A stretch of 64,000 nucleotides of DNA from JADZAI01 sp046348585 (GCA_046348585.1 JAXMDZ010000001.1:1-64000), one strand, 5' to 3'; shown: positions 8,069 through 17,542, counted from the stretch's first letter. The notes: generated from the letters alone by a model not told the origin. Translations and numbers: made by a program.

Positions 8069-8980
8069 TCAGGCCGCCTCGGCGCGGCTCTGCACGCGCG
8101 ACAGGAACCCGCCGACATGGGTCAGGAACTGCGGCATCAGCGCCTCGGTGAAATCGTGCCCCATGCCGGGGATCACCACCAGTTCCGCGCCGGGGATCGA
8201 GGCCGCCGTGTCCTTGCCGCCTTCCAGCGGCACCAGCGGATCGTCGGCACCGTGCAGCACCAGCGCCGGGCAGCGCACGCCCGCCAGCAATTCGTGGCGC
8301 GGTTCCGAACTCATGATCGCCACCATCTGCCGCCCGACCCCGGCGGGGTTATAGGGTGCGCGATCGACCTGCGCGTCGGCGAGCGCCTCAATCTCCGCCT
8401 CGGTCGCGGGAAAGCCGGGCGAGCCGATGGTGCGGAACATCCCCATGAACTGCTTTCGCCGGTCCTCGCGCGAGGGACTGGCGGGCGGCGTCATCAGCGC
8501 CCCCATGATCTCGGGCGCCGCCGCCGGCAGTCCGGGCCGCCCGGTGGTCGACATGATCGATGTCAGGCTGATCGTCTTGCCGGGATGCTTCGCCGCGACG
8601 ATCTGGGCGATCATCCCGCCCATCGACGCGCCAACGATATGCGCCCGCGCAATGCCCAGCGCATCGAGCAGCCCCACCGCGTCGGCCGCCATGTCGTCCA
8701 GCAGATAGGGCGCCCCGGCATAGCGCTGGCCGGTCATCGCCGCCGTCATCGCCGCGCCGATATCGGGCGGCCCCTTCTCGTCCAGTTTCGACGACAAGCC
8801 GATGTCGCGATTGTCGAAGCGCACCACCCGGAACCCGCGCCCGACGAGCCCTTCCACGAACGACATCGGCCACATCGTCATCTGGGCCGAAAAGCCCATG
8901 ATCAGCAGCGCCGCCGGATCGCCCGCCGCGCCATGGATATCGTATTCGAACCGAAGGCCGTTGACCGTCGCCTGGGGCAT
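8069..8980 (-). CDS. Alpha/beta hydrolase, paralogue of the downstream gene
   Basis: 303 residues, clearly related to the downstream hydrolase: the same MGFSAQMTMWP, FDNRDIGLSSKLD, nucleophile elbow GASMGG, acid region LHGADDPLVPLEGG and GMGHDFTE. The ATG follows GAGGAAAC. Both genes are in one transcription unit, which points to a tandem duplication with later divergence. They may act on related ester substrates. They are divergent from glpD, with about 118 bases between the starts. Confidence 0.88.
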   Translation of the reverse strand: MPQATVNGLRFEYDIHGAAGDPAALLIMGFSAQMTMWPMSFVEGLVGRGFRVVRFDNRDIGLSSKLDEKGPPDIGAAMTAAMTGQRYAGAPYLLDDMAADAVGLLDALGIARAHIVGASMGGMIAQIVAAKHPGKTISLTSIMSTTGRPGLPAAAPEIMGALMTPPASPSREDRRKQFMGMFRTIGSPGFPATEAEIEALADAQVDRAPYNPAGVGRQMVAIMSSEPRHELLAGVRCPALVLHGADDPLVPLEGGKDTAASIPGAELVVIPGMGHDFTEALMPQFLTHVGGFLSRVQSRAEAA

Positions 8981-9098
8981 GTTTCCTCGCCGTTTCTTGG
9001 GGGTGGCTGTCCTCGAACGCTAGCAGCGGCCGCGACGCATTGACAGGGGCCGGGCGCTCCCCATTCTTGGCCCCCCGCCCTCCGGACCGAGCCCGCCC

Positions 9099-10748
9099 GT
9101 GCGCCGCGACTTCCCCAGCCTCGACCGCCAGACCTACGACCTCCTGATCGTCGGCGGCGGCATCACCGGAAGCTGCATCGCCCGCGACGCCGCCATGCGC
9201 GGCCTCAAGGTGGCGCTGGTCGAGAAGCGCGACTTCAGCCATGCGACCAGCGCCCACAATTCGAAGCTGGTGCATGGCGGGCTGCGCTACCTCAAGAACT
9301 TCGAGCTTGGCCTCGTGCGCGAGTCGCTGCGCGAGCGCCGCATCTGGCAGCGCATCGCGCCGCACCTCGTCTATCCGCTGCCCTTCCTGGTGCCCCAGCC
9401 GGCGAGCCGCAAGGGCACGCTGACGCTGCGCCTCGGCCTCACGCTCTACGACTGGCTGAGCTTCGACCGGCGCTGGCTGGACGATCCCGACCAGCGCTTG
9501 CCCGGTCACCGCTCGATCGGCACGGAGGAACTCAAGCGCCGCGCCCCCATTGCCATCGAGAGCGGCTACCCGACGGCGCTCGAATACCACGACTGCCAGA
9601 TGTATGCGCCCGAGCGGCTTGGCCTCGGCTGCCTCGCCGATGCGGCGGCGCGCGGCGCGGCGATCGCCAACTACGCCGAGGCGCTGGCGCTGACCAAGGA
9701 CGCCTCGGGCGCGGTGACGGGCGCGCGCGTGCGCTGCGTCCTCAGCGGCACGGAACGCACCTTGAGCGCCCGCGTGACGATCAACGCCGCCGGGCCTTGG
9801 GCCGACATGGTGATGGCGCTCGCCCAGGACGGCCCGCCCTCGCACCGCCTGGTGCGCGCCAAGGGCATCCACCTCATCACCCGCAAGCTGACCGAGGACG
9901 GGGCGCTCGCCATGTTCGTCGGCAACGGACACTTCTTCGTGCTGCCCTGGCGCGGCCACACGATCATCGGCACGACCGACGACGTGGACGAGGGCCGCCC
10001 CGACGACGTCGCGCCCAACCAGGGCGACATCGCCAAGATGCTGGAGGCCGTCAACACCGGCCTGCCGTCCGCGAAGCTCACTTCGTCCGACGTGATCCAC
10101 GCCTATGCCGGCGTGCGGCCGCTCGTCGACGAGAGCGCCCCCGGCGACAAGGGCGGCAGCTACAAGAAGAGCCGCAAGGCCGAGATCATCGACCATGCCG
10201 AGGACGGCCAGCAAGGCCTCCTCTCCGCGCTCGGCGGCAAATGGACGACCTCGCGCCACGTCGCCGCCCAGGCGGTCGATATGGCCGAACGCAAGCTCGG
10301 CCGCAAGCCGCGCCGCGCCGCCACCGACCGCACGCCGCTGGGCGGTCAGTCGATCGGCAATTTCAAGGCCTATGTCGCGCGCATGACCGCCGCGCACCGG
10401 CGCATCGACCCGGCAGTCGTCGCCAATCTGGTGCGCAATTACGGCGTCGCGGCGGGCGAGGTCATCGCCGAGGCCAAGGGCGACGCCCATCTTCTTGCGC
10501 CGCTCTCCGACGCCCTGCCCGATTGCGGCGCCGAGATTCTCTACGCCGCGCGGCGCGAGATGGCCTTCACCCTCGCCGACGCGGTGTTCCGCCGCACCGG
10601 TATCGGCACGCTCGGCCATCCCGGCGAGGCGGTCGTCGCCCGCGCCGCCTATCTGATGGCCGCCGAGCGCGGCTGGAGCGCCGAGGAGCAGGCGCGCCAG
10701 GTCGACGCCGTCATGGCCGAATTCAAATGGCCCTCGCCGCCGCCATGA
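9099..10748 (+). CDS. glpD: FAD-dependent glycerol-3-phosphate dehydrogenase
   Basis: 549 residues with a GTG start. Oxidises sn-glycerol-3-phosphate to dihydroxyacetone phosphate and passes electrons to ubiquinone at the inner membrane. The Rossmann motif IVGGGITGS lies at residues 18-25, followed by the GlpD-typical SHATSAHNSKLVHGGLRYL, AKGIHLI, FVLPWRGHTIIGTTD, and YAGVRPLVD. The C-terminal DAO_C domain is complete. It overlaps the lipid kinase gene by four bases (ATGA) and probably forms an operon with the next two genes. No GlpK or GlpF gene is nearby, so the substrate may come from phospholipid turnover. Confidence 0.95.
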   Translation: MRRDFPSLDRQTYDLLIVGGGITGSCIARDAAMRGLKVALVEKRDFSHATSAHNSKLVHGGLRYLKNFELGLVRESLRERRIWQRIAPHLVYPLPFLVPQPASRKGTLTLRLGLTLYDWLSFDRRWLDDPDQRLPGHRSIGTEELKRRAPIAIESGYPTALEYHDCQMYAPERLGLGCLADAAARGAAIANYAEALALTKDASGAVTGARVRCVLSGTERTLSARVTINAAGPWADMVMALAQDGPPSHRLVRAKGIHLITRKLTEDGALAMFVGNGHFFVLPWRGHTIIGTTDDVDEGRPDDVAPNQGDIAKMLEAVNTGLPSAKLTSSDVIHAYAGVRPLVDESAPGDKGGSYKKSRKAEIIDHAEDGQQGLLSALGGKWTTSRHVAAQAVDMAERKLGRKPRRAATDRTPLGGQSIGNFKAYVARMTAAHRRIDPAVVANLVRNYGVAAGEVIAEAKGDAHLLAPLSDALPDCGAEILYAARREMAFTLADAVFRRTGIGTLGHPGEAVVARAAYLMAAERGWSAEEQARQVDAVMAEFKWPSPPP

Positions 10749-11677
10749 AACGCTTCGCCGTCATCAACCCGGTCTCGGGCGGCAGACGCACCGGCGCGAT
10801 GATGGGCCAGATCGGCGCGGCGCTGGAAGGCGCGCTCGGCTCGATCTTCGCGGCGCGCACGCAAGGCCCGGGCGATGCGACGCGCCTCGTGGCGAAGGCG
10901 CTGGACGAGGGCTATCGCCACATCGTCGCCATCGGCGGCGACGGCACGCTCAACGAGGCGATCAACGGCTTCTTCCGCGATGGCGCGCCGATCGCTCCGG
11001 ACGCCGTCTTTTCCTTTGCCATGAGCGGTTCGGGCGGCGATTTCCGGCGCACCTTCGGCATCGAGGGCGATCTGTTGACGGCGATCCGCGGACTCGCCAA
11101 GGCGGCGCCCCGGCGGATCGACCTCGGCCGCGTCGCCTTCCATGCCCTCGACGGCGCCGAGACGGTCCGCCACTTCCTCAACATCGCGAGCTTCGGCCTG
11201 CCCGGCGACGTGGTGGAAAGGGTCAACCGCGCCCGCATCGCCAAATGGTTCGGCGGCCCCTTCGCCTTCAAATGGCACAGCACCGTGGCGGCGCTCGGCC
11301 TCAAGCCCTGGCGGGTGCGGTTGAGGGTCGACGACGCCTTCGACGAAGAACTGGAATTCTCCACCGTCGCAGTCTGCAACGGCCGCTTCTTCGGCGGCGG
11401 CATGAAGATCGCGCCCGACGCCAGTCCCGACGACGGCCTCTTCGATGTGGTGATCGTCCGCGAGACCAAGCCGCGCGCCATGATCGCCCGCATGAACGAC
11501 ATCTACGCCGGAACCCATGTGAATCATCCCGGCGTCACCGTGCTGCGCGGCCGCCGCGTGACGGCGACGCTCGCGCCCGGCGCGCGGCCGGTCTATGCAG
11601 AGCGCGATGGCGAGGGCGGCATGATGCTGCCCGCCGTCTTCGACATCCTCCCCGGCGCGCTGACCCTCGCCATCTGA
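10745..11677 (+). CDS. Diacylglycerol kinase family lipid kinase
   Basis: 310 residues of the DAGK catalytic superfamily (YegS/BmrU/sphingosine kinase-like). The nucleotide-binding pattern begins NPVSGG and includes IGGDGTLNEAI (residues 63-73). The usual PxGTxNDFAR motif is altered to SGSGGDFRRTFG. The later GFG/FFGGGMKIAPDASPDDG motif is standard for the family. The start codon overlaps the glpD stop, so translation is coupled. It probably phosphorylates diacylglycerol or a related lipid alcohol; which one cannot be told. The location between glpD and an alkyl-DHAP-synthase-like gene suggests glycerolipid metabolism. Confidence 0.88.
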   Translation: MKRFAVINPVSGGRRTGAMMGQIGAALEGALGSIFAARTQGPGDATRLVAKALDEGYRHIVAIGGDGTLNEAINGFFRDGAPIAPDAVFSFAMSGSGGDFRRTFGIEGDLLTAIRGLAKAAPRRIDLGRVAFHALDGAETVRHFLNIASFGLPGDVVERVNRARIAKWFGGPFAFKWHSTVAALGLKPWRVRLRVDDAFDEELEFSTVAVCNGRFFGGGMKIAPDASPDDGLFDVVIVRETKPRAMIARMNDIYAGTHVNHPGVTVLRGRRVTATLAPGARPVYAERDGEGGMMLPAVFDILPGALTLAI

Positions 11678-11687
11678 AGGACGCGAC

Positions 11688-13361
11688 ATGACGCTCGACC
11701 GCTCGAAGCTGCGCTGGAACGCCTGGGGCTTCGCCGGCCACCAGGACGAGATCGCCGGCAATGCGCGGCTCTGGGCCTTCCTCGCCGATGCGCTTGGGCT
11801 CCGCGATCTGCCCGCGACCCCGGCGGTGGCGCTGGAGGCCTGCGCCGTCGCCTCCTCGCCGCTCTCATTCGGCGATCTGGGGCCATTCCAGGCGGCGGGC
11901 TGCGAAGTGGCGAGCGATGCCGCCGACCGTGCCTTTCACGCCCGCGGCGATTCCTACCGCGATCTTCTCGATCTCAGGGCCGGGCGTCTCGACCCGCTGC
12001 CCGACGCGATTGTCTATCCGAGATCGGCCGAAGCCTGCCGCGCGGCGATCGCGGCGGCGAACGCTTCGGGCATCGCGGTCGTGCCGTTCGGCGGCGGCAC
12101 CAGCGTGGTGGGCGGCGTCTCGCCGCTGCGCGGATCGCACCGCGCCGTCGTCGCCATCGACACGACGCGCATGAACCGCCTCATCGGCGTCGATCGCCTC
12201 TCGATGACCGCGACCGCCGAGGCCGGCATCTATGGCCCCGATCTGGAAGACGCGCTCGCCGCCGAAGGCGTGATGCTCGGCCACTACCCGCAGAGCTTCG
12301 AATTCTCGACGCTCGGCGGCTGGATCGCGGCGCGCGGCGCGGGTCAACAATCGAACCGCTACGGCAAGGCGGAGCACTGGCTGGTTTCGGCCAGGCTTGC
12401 GACCCCGGCCGGGGCCTGGAGCACCGAAGGCTTCCCCGCCTCCGCCGCCGGCATGCGGCTGACCGATCTCGTCGCCGGCTCGGAGGGCACGCTCGGCATC
12501 ATCACCGACGCGACCTTCGCGGTGCACGAACGGCCCGCCGCCCGCGACTACCGCGCCTATCTCTTCCGCTCGTTCGAGGCGGGCCGCGAGGCGGTGCGCG
12601 AGATCGTACAGGCCGAAATCCCTGCGGCGACGCTGCGCCTCTCGGACGAGGACGAGACGCATTTCTTCGGGGCGCTCGGCCGCCTGCAAGGCCCGCCCAA
12701 GTTCGGCCACCGCGTCCAGGATGCCTATCTGAAGCTGCGCGGCCTCGGCGGCGACAAATGCGCGATGATCGCCGGGGTCGAAGGCGACGCGGAACTCGTC
12801 GCCTATGGCCGCGCCCGCATCGCCGCCATCGCGTCGGCCCATGGCGGCCTCGGCGTCGGCGCCTCGCCCGCCGCCAAGTGGTTCAAGGGCCGCTTCCACG
12901 GTCCCTATCTGCGCGATCCGCTGATGGATCGCGGCCTCGGCGTCGATACGCTGGAAACCGCGACCGCGTGGTCGAACGTTTCCCGTCTCTACGGCGCGGT
13001 GCGCGCCGCGCTGCTGGAGACGATGAAGGCGCAATCGGGCGTCGCCGGGGGGCGCGGCATCTGCCTTGCCCATATCAGCCATTCCTATGTCGACGGGGCG
13101 AGCCTTTATTTCACCTATGTCTGGCCGCGCGCCCGGGGCGGCCTCGACGCCGAGATTGCGCAGTGGCAGGCGATCAAGGGTGCGGCGTCCGACGCCATCG
13201 CCGCGAACGGCGGCACGATCTCGCACCATCACGGCGCGGGCGTCGATCACGCCAAATGGATGGCGACCGAAAAGGGCGCACTGTCGATGGAGGTGCTGCG
13301 CGCCCTCAAGCGCACGCTCGACCCCAACGCCATCATGAATCCGGGCAAGCTCGGGCTTTGA
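11688..13361 (+). CDS. FAD-binding oxidase, alkyl-dihydroxyacetonephosphate synthase-like
   Basis: 557 residues of the PCMH/FAD_binding_4 family. FAD-binding region VVPFGGGTSVVGG at residues 131-143, then QSFEFSTLGGWIAARGAG and GSEGTLGIITDA. Near the C-terminus is SHHHGAG (residues 512-518), the HHH motif needed by alkyl-DHAP synthases, and the protein ends with DPNAIMNPGKL. Alkyl-DHAP synthase swaps the acyl group of acyl-DHAP for a fatty alcohol to make ether lipids. The cluster with glpD, which makes DHAP, supports a DHAP-derived substrate, but related flavoproteins oxidise hydroxy acids, so ether-lipid synthesis is a hypothesis. Ten bases separate it from the kinase gene. Confidence 0.82.
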   Translation: MTLDRSKLRWNAWGFAGHQDEIAGNARLWAFLADALGLRDLPATPAVALEACAVASSPLSFGDLGPFQAAGCEVASDAADRAFHARGDSYRDLLDLRAGRLDPLPDAIVYPRSAEACRAAIAAANASGIAVVPFGGGTSVVGGVSPLRGSHRAVVAIDTTRMNRLIGVDRLSMTATAEAGIYGPDLEDALAAEGVMLGHYPQSFEFSTLGGWIAARGAGQQSNRYGKAEHWLVSARLATPAGAWSTEGFPASAAGMRLTDLVAGSEGTLGIITDATFAVHERPAARDYRAYLFRSFEAGREAVREIVQAEIPAATLRLSDEDETHFFGALGRLQGPPKFGHRVQDAYLKLRGLGGDKCAMIAGVEGDAELVAYGRARIAAIASAHGGLGVGASPAAKWFKGRFHGPYLRDPLMDRGLGVDTLETATAWSNVSRLYGAVRAALLETMKAQSGVAGGRGICLAHISHSYVDGASLYFTYVWPRARGGLDAEIAQWQAIKGAASDAIAANGGTISHHHGAGVDHAKWMATEKGALSMEVLRALKRTLDPNAIMNPGKLGL

Positions 13362-13374
13362 CGCGGACCGCTGT

Positions 13375-14307
13375 CTAGGCGAGCGCCTGCGCCATCGCCT
13401 TGCCGATCTGCCGCACCGCCTCGACGGCCTGCGGCACCACGCCGCTCATGCCGAGAAAGCCGTGCACCATCGACTCGTATTCGGCGAGCTGGACCGGCAC
13501 GCCCGCCGTCTTCAGCTTGGCGGCGTATTGCTTGCCCTCGTCCTTCAGCGGATCGAAGCCGGCGACCAGCACGAAGGCCGGGGCCGCACCGGAAACGTCC
13601 TTGGCCGCGAGCGGCGAGACGCGCGGGTCGTTCTGGTCGGCGCCGGGCTCCAGATACTGGTCGCAGAACCAGTCCATCGCCGCCTTCTCAAGAAAGTAGC
13701 CGGTCGCCAGATCGTGCATCGAGGCGGTGTCGGCGCGGGCCTGCGTCACCGGATAGATCAGCGCCTGGAAGGCCACCTTGGGGCCTTTGGCGCGGGCGTG
13801 AAGCGCGACCGCGGCGGCGAGATTGCCGCCCGCGCTGTCGCCCGCGACCGCGATGCGGTTGGGATTGATGGAATAGTCGGTCGCGTTCTTCGCCGTCCAG
13901 ACGAGCGCCGCGTAGGCGTCGTCGAAGGCGGCGGGAAACTTGTTCTCGGGCGCGAGGCGATAATCGACCGCGACGACGCGGCAGCCGCTTTCGTTCGCCA
14001 GCATCCGGCAGATGCCGTCATGGGTGTCGAGGTCGCCGATCACCCAGCCGCCGCCGTGATAATAGACGCAGGCCGGCGTCACCCGGCCGGTCATGCCGAC
14101 CGGCGTATAGAGGCGGGCGGCCAGCGGGCCGCCGGGGCCGGGGATTTCGACCGAATCGACCTTGCCGATCGGAATGCTTGCCGGCTCGAACATTTCGCGC
14201 ATCGCGCCGAACATGGCGCGGGCCTGCGGCGGCGCGACTTCCCAGAGCTTGGGTGCGGGATTGGCGGCCATCTGCTTCAAGATGGCGTCGAGCGTGGCGT
14301 CGAGCAT
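13375..14307 (-). CDS. Alpha/beta hydrolase, HSL-type esterase
   Basis: 310 residues of the hormone-sensitive-lipase (acetyl-esterase, GDXG) family. Key motifs are YYHGGGWVIGD (oxyanion HGGG), AVDYRLAPENKFPAA, the nucleophile GDSAGGNLA, and the C-terminal acid/His regions VAGFDPLKDEG and MVHGFLG. An AGGGGA Shine-Dalgarno-like stretch precedes the ATG. It probably hydrolyses short-chain esters in the cytoplasm. It is convergent with the flavoprotein gene, with 13 bases between the stops. Confidence 0.92.
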   Translation of the reverse strand: MLDATLDAILKQMAANPAPKLWEVAPPQARAMFGAMREMFEPASIPIGKVDSVEIPGPGGPLAARLYTPVGMTGRVTPACVYYHGGGWVIGDLDTHDGICRMLANESGCRVVAVDYRLAPENKFPAAFDDAYAALVWTAKNATDYSINPNRIAVAGDSAGGNLAAAVALHARAKGPKVAFQALIYPVTQARADTASMHDLATGYFLEKAAMDWFCDQYLEPGADQNDPRVSPLAAKDVSGAAPAFVLVAGFDPLKDEGKQYAAKLKTAGVPVQLAEYESMVHGFLGMSGVVPQAVEAVRQIGKAMAQALA

Positions 14308-14373
14308 GGCGTCCCCTGCAAGGTCAGGGGGCCACGTCTAGCACGGAAGCCGGCGCGTCAGCGCGGGCGAAAT

Positions 14374-14583
14374 TCAGTGCAGCGTCGGGCGGCGGTGCGG
14401 GTCGATGCGGCCGGCGATCATGTCGCAGGCGACCGAGCGGAGCATCCGCCACAGTTCGGCGCGTTCTTCGTCGCCCTGGAGGTAGAGTTCCGCGATGGCG
14501 CGGTCCGCCCAGATCACGGCCTCCGCGCCGTGGGCGTCGATCAGCAGATAGGCGAGGTCCTGGAAATCTCCTGCGCTCAACAT
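14374..14583 (-). CDS. Small conserved-looking protein, function unknown
   Basis: 69 residues with a very strong AGGAGG eight bases before the ATG, which supports real expression. The protein is soluble and helical (DFQDLAYLLIDAHGAEAVIWADRAIAELYL begins it in two adjoining helices), with a cluster of acidic residues in the middle and a basic tail. Small proteins of this layout are common in alphaproteobacteria and carry only DUF names. I do not recognise a function. It lies between an esterase and a membrane protein on the same strand. Confidence 0.65.
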   Translation of the reverse strand: MLSAGDFQDLAYLLIDAHGAEAVIWADRAIAELYLQGDEERAELWRMLRSVACDMIAGRIDPHRRPTLH

Positions 14584-14714
14584 GGCGTGCCTCCTGACGT
14601 TCCCCGGTGTGCGGGAGCGCGGCCATGCGTCAGTCTAGGCGGGAAGAAGGTTTCGCCTTCGTTAATGCCCCGGCTGGGACCTCGGGATTGCGGCGGGGCG
14701 TCCGGGGGCGCGCC

Positions 14715-15224
14715 TCAGGGCCGGGCGACGGCGCGCCAGGCCTCCGCCGCCGCGACGATCTCGTCGGCGCCGGTGTCGAGTCCGGCGAGGCTGGAGGCGA
14801 GGGCCGGAAAGCCCGGCGTCCGGTCGAGCCGCGCCGCGCCCTTCCAGAAGCGATAGCGTTGCTTGAGGAATCGCTCCGGCTGGCGGGTCTCGATGAAGAG
14901 GACGACGCTGGTGCCCGGCTGGTGGCGCACCAGCCGCACGATTTCGCTCCACGGCACCAGCCGGCCGATGCGGATGTCGCGATAGCCGTTCTGGTCGACC
15001 ACCACGACGTCCTCGTCGGTGCGCAGCCGGCGCCAGACGAGGAAGAGGACGACGAGGCAGAACGCCGTCGCCAGCAGGCCCGTGCCGGTCAGCAGCACGC
15101 TCGCCATCACCAGGCCGAAATAGAACAGCACGCCCATCGTCAGCGCCGCGAAGGCCCAGACCGCGAGCCACCAGCTGCGGACCCAGGGTTGGTAGCGCGC
15201 CGCAAGCGGCTCGGGCAGGTTCAT
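14715..15224 (-). CDS. Two-TM membrane protein with PH-like domain, unknown function
   Basis: 169 residues. The ATG at 15224 has GAGG six bases upstream; an ATG six bases earlier lies too close to it. Two hydrophobic segments (about residues 19-65: WLAVWAFAALTMGVLFYFGL and LLATAFCLVVLFLVW) are followed by a cytoplasmic beta-rich part with VVVVDQNGYRDIRIGRLVPW and VVLFIETRQPERFL. This layout resembles bacterial PH-like (STM3941-type) proteins. Function unknown. It lies downstream of the feruloyl-CoA synthase-like gene. Confidence 0.75.
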   Translation of the reverse strand: MNLPEPLAARYQPWVRSWWLAVWAFAALTMGVLFYFGLVMASVLLTGTGLLATAFCLVVLFLVWRRLRTDEDVVVVDQNGYRDIRIGRLVPWSEIVRLVRHQPGTSVVLFIETRQPERFLKQRYRFWKGAARLDRTPGFPALASSLAGLDTGADEIVAAAEAWRAVARP

Positions 15225-15294
15225 CGTCATCCTCGCTGCCCGGCTGTCGAGCCGGAGCCTTCTGTCATTTTCCGGATGGATTCGCCAAGGGGGG

Positions 15295-17172
15295 CTAGAC
15301 GACGATCACCTGGGCGTCCGGCCGGGCGGCGTAGAGCGCCTCGACCAGCGCCGCCCGCCGCTCCAGCGTCGCACGCTGGTTGACGTAGCCCTTGTCGGTG
15401 ATCTCGTGCCCGTCGATCGAGGGCGGCTCGGCCATCAGGATCGCCCGCTGGATGCGATGCGACGAACCGCCCGCCGTCTTGTTGTGGGCGCGCAGCTTCT
15501 CGCGCAGGAACTCCGCGACGGCCGGCGCGGCCAGCGCCTCGGCGAGCGGCGCGTCGGGGGCAAGCCCGGCGATCGTCCGCGCCGCCGCCGGGTTCGGCCA
15601 GGCGAGCAGCGCCGCGAAGCCCTTGTCCTGCCCGGCGATCACCGCGTCCTGCAACAGCGGCGAGGCGGCGGCGAGAATGTCGGTGCGCAGCGTCCCGACC
15701 GAGACCCAGGTGCCCGACGAGAGCTTGAAATCCTCGGTCACGCGGCCGTCGAAGATAAGGCCCTGATTGGGGTCGCGCTCGTCGACGAACCGGGCGGCGT
15801 CGCCCAGCCGGTAGAAGCCTTCCTCGTCGAACGCCGCCGCCGTCAGATCGGGCCGGGCGAGATAGCCGGGCGTCACCGTCGGGCCTTTGACGCGGACCTC
15901 CAGCTTCTGGCCGTTGGGGACCAGCTTCAGCGTGACGCCCGGAACCGGCAGGCCGATGAGGCCGACCCGGTCGGTCAGCCAGCTCACCGTGGTCACGCCC
16001 TGAGTCTCGGTCGCACCGTACATGGTGGTGAAGCCGAAGCGCAGCCCCGTTTCGGCGCGCGCCAGCGCCTGAAACCGCTCGTAAATGTCCTGGCTCAGCG
16101 TCGCGCCGCCATAGCCGACATAGCGCAACCGCCTAAAAAAGCTCGCCCGCAGCCCCTCATCCCGCTCCATGGCGTCGCACAGCATGGTGAAGGCGATGGG
16201 GGCGCTGCCGAAGACCAGCGGCGAGACCTCGCGCAGATTGCGGATGGTTTCGTCGAACAGGCCCGGCACCGGCTTGCCGGCGTCGAGATAGACCGTGCCC
16301 CCGGCGTGGAGGTTGCCGTTGAACGAGATGTTGCCGGCCGAAATGTGATTCCACGGCATCCATTCCAGGCTCTGCGGAATCTCGTCCGGATCGGGCGGCT
16401 CGGCGCGCTGCGTCTCGCCGGCGGCGATGGTCGCGCACATCATGCCGTGCGTCTGGATGACGCCCTTGGGCATGCCGGTGGAGCCGGAGGTGAAGAGATA
16501 TTTGGCGATCGTCGCATGGCCGATCGTCTCCATGCGGGCGGCGACGGCGGGTCCGGCCAGCGTATCGAAGAGCGAGGCGTAGGAGGTCTGTTCGAGGCCG
16601 GGCGCGGGCACGAGCGTGACGATCTCGACGCCTTCCTGCGCGACGACGCCCAGCGCCTTGGCGAACATCGGCCCGTGATCGGCGAAGACGAGCTTCGGCT
16701 TCACCAGATCGAAGACATGCCTGAGCTTGCCGTGATCGGACGAGAACAGCGAATAGGCGACCGAGACCGGGGCGACGGGCACGCCCGCCTTCAGCCCGCC
16801 GAGCATCATCACCATGTGCTCGATCGAATTGCCCGAGAGGATCATCACGCCGTCGCCCTGGCCCATGCCGCGGTCGATCAGCGCCTGCGCCACCCGGTCG
16901 GCGCGGGCATTGGCCTCGCCATAGGTCATGAAGCGCCAGTCGCCGGTCTTCATGTCCGCCCCGACGACCCTCTGCGCGATGAGCGGGCGGTCCGGATGTT
17001 CGGCGGCCCGCTGCGCCAGAAGATGGGCGATCGAGCGGTGCATGGCGCCCAGCGCATAGCCGTTCTCGACGATCCACGAGCCGTCGGCGCGTTTCTCCGC
17101 GCGGGTGAGGGGCGGCTTGAACGGCAAGGGCTTGAAGGGCGGCAGATCGGCGTCCGTCGCGGCGCGGTCCAT
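15295..17172 (-). CDS. Feruloyl-CoA synthase-like acyl-CoA ligase
   Basis: 625 residues of the AMP-forming adenylate superfamily. ATP-binding P-loop YLFTSGSTGMPKGV at residues 225-238, then EWMPWNHISAGN, MYGATETQGVT, and RLGDAARFVDE. The C-terminal part has VTEDFKLSSGTWVSVGTLR, which is typical for the feruloyl-CoA synthetase subgroup rather than for fatty acyl ligases. The likely reaction is activation of an aromatic or phenylpropenoic acid to its CoA thioester. The nearest hydratase-like protein is 9 kb away and lacks catalytic glutamates, so a complete ferulate route is not shown here. It is divergent from an alcohol dehydrogenase operon. Confidence 0.85.
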   Translation of the reverse strand: MDRAATDADLPPFKPLPFKPPLTRAEKRADGSWIVENGYALGAMHRSIAHLLAQRAAEHPDRPLIAQRVVGADMKTGDWRFMTYGEANARADRVAQALIDRGMGQGDGVMILSGNSIEHMVMMLGGLKAGVPVAPVSVAYSLFSSDHGKLRHVFDLVKPKLVFADHGPMFAKALGVVAQEGVEIVTLVPAPGLEQTSYASLFDTLAGPAVAARMETIGHATIAKYLFTSGSTGMPKGVIQTHGMMCATIAAGETQRAEPPDPDEIPQSLEWMPWNHISAGNISFNGNLHAGGTVYLDAGKPVPGLFDETIRNLREVSPLVFGSAPIAFTMLCDAMERDEGLRASFFRRLRYVGYGGATLSQDIYERFQALARAETGLRFGFTTMYGATETQGVTTVSWLTDRVGLIGLPVPGVTLKLVPNGQKLEVRVKGPTVTPGYLARPDLTAAAFDEEGFYRLGDAARFVDERDPNQGLIFDGRVTEDFKLSSGTWVSVGTLRTDILAAASPLLQDAVIAGQDKGFAALLAWPNPAAARTIAGLAPDAPLAEALAAPAVAEFLREKLRAHNKTAGGSSHRIQRAILMAEPPSIDGHEITDKGYVNQRATLERRAALVEALYAARPDAQVIVV

Positions 17173-17542
17173 GGGGTTTCCTCAAAGGTCTTGAATGCCT
17201 GTGGGCGGAGGCTACGCCCCCGGCCATAGCGGCGGAAGGGGAGCCGGCGTCTTCCGCCCGGAGCCCGTCACCCCGGCGCGAACGATAATTTCGTGATCCC
17301 GACACAAAGCATCTTCGTTCCTCACTCGGGAGCGGGAGGGGGGGGTAGGTCGCGGATCTGCGCCCCCGCCCGGACGCGGATATCCAATATAGGATTTTTT
17401 TCAACAATGTCGAGGCGACGGGCCGGCGCGGGAGGCCATGCGGGAAGCGCGCGCCCCCTTTCCCCGGGGCACGCCCCCTTGCCCGGCGGGCGGCCGTCAT
17501 GTCTGCTCGCCGCAACAAGACATCACAATCGGAGGAACACCC
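17173..17542. promoter_or_regulatory. Divergent intergenic region with an AT-rich palindrome
   Basis: This 370-base gap between divergent genes holds no convincing ORF. Near 17380-17400 an AT-rich island with the imperfect palindrome TATCCAATATAGGATT stands out from GC-rich flanks and is a candidate operator or promoter site for the alcohol dehydrogenase operon. A run of G (about 17337-17345) precedes it. No sigma70 pair is convincing. Confidence 0.35.
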
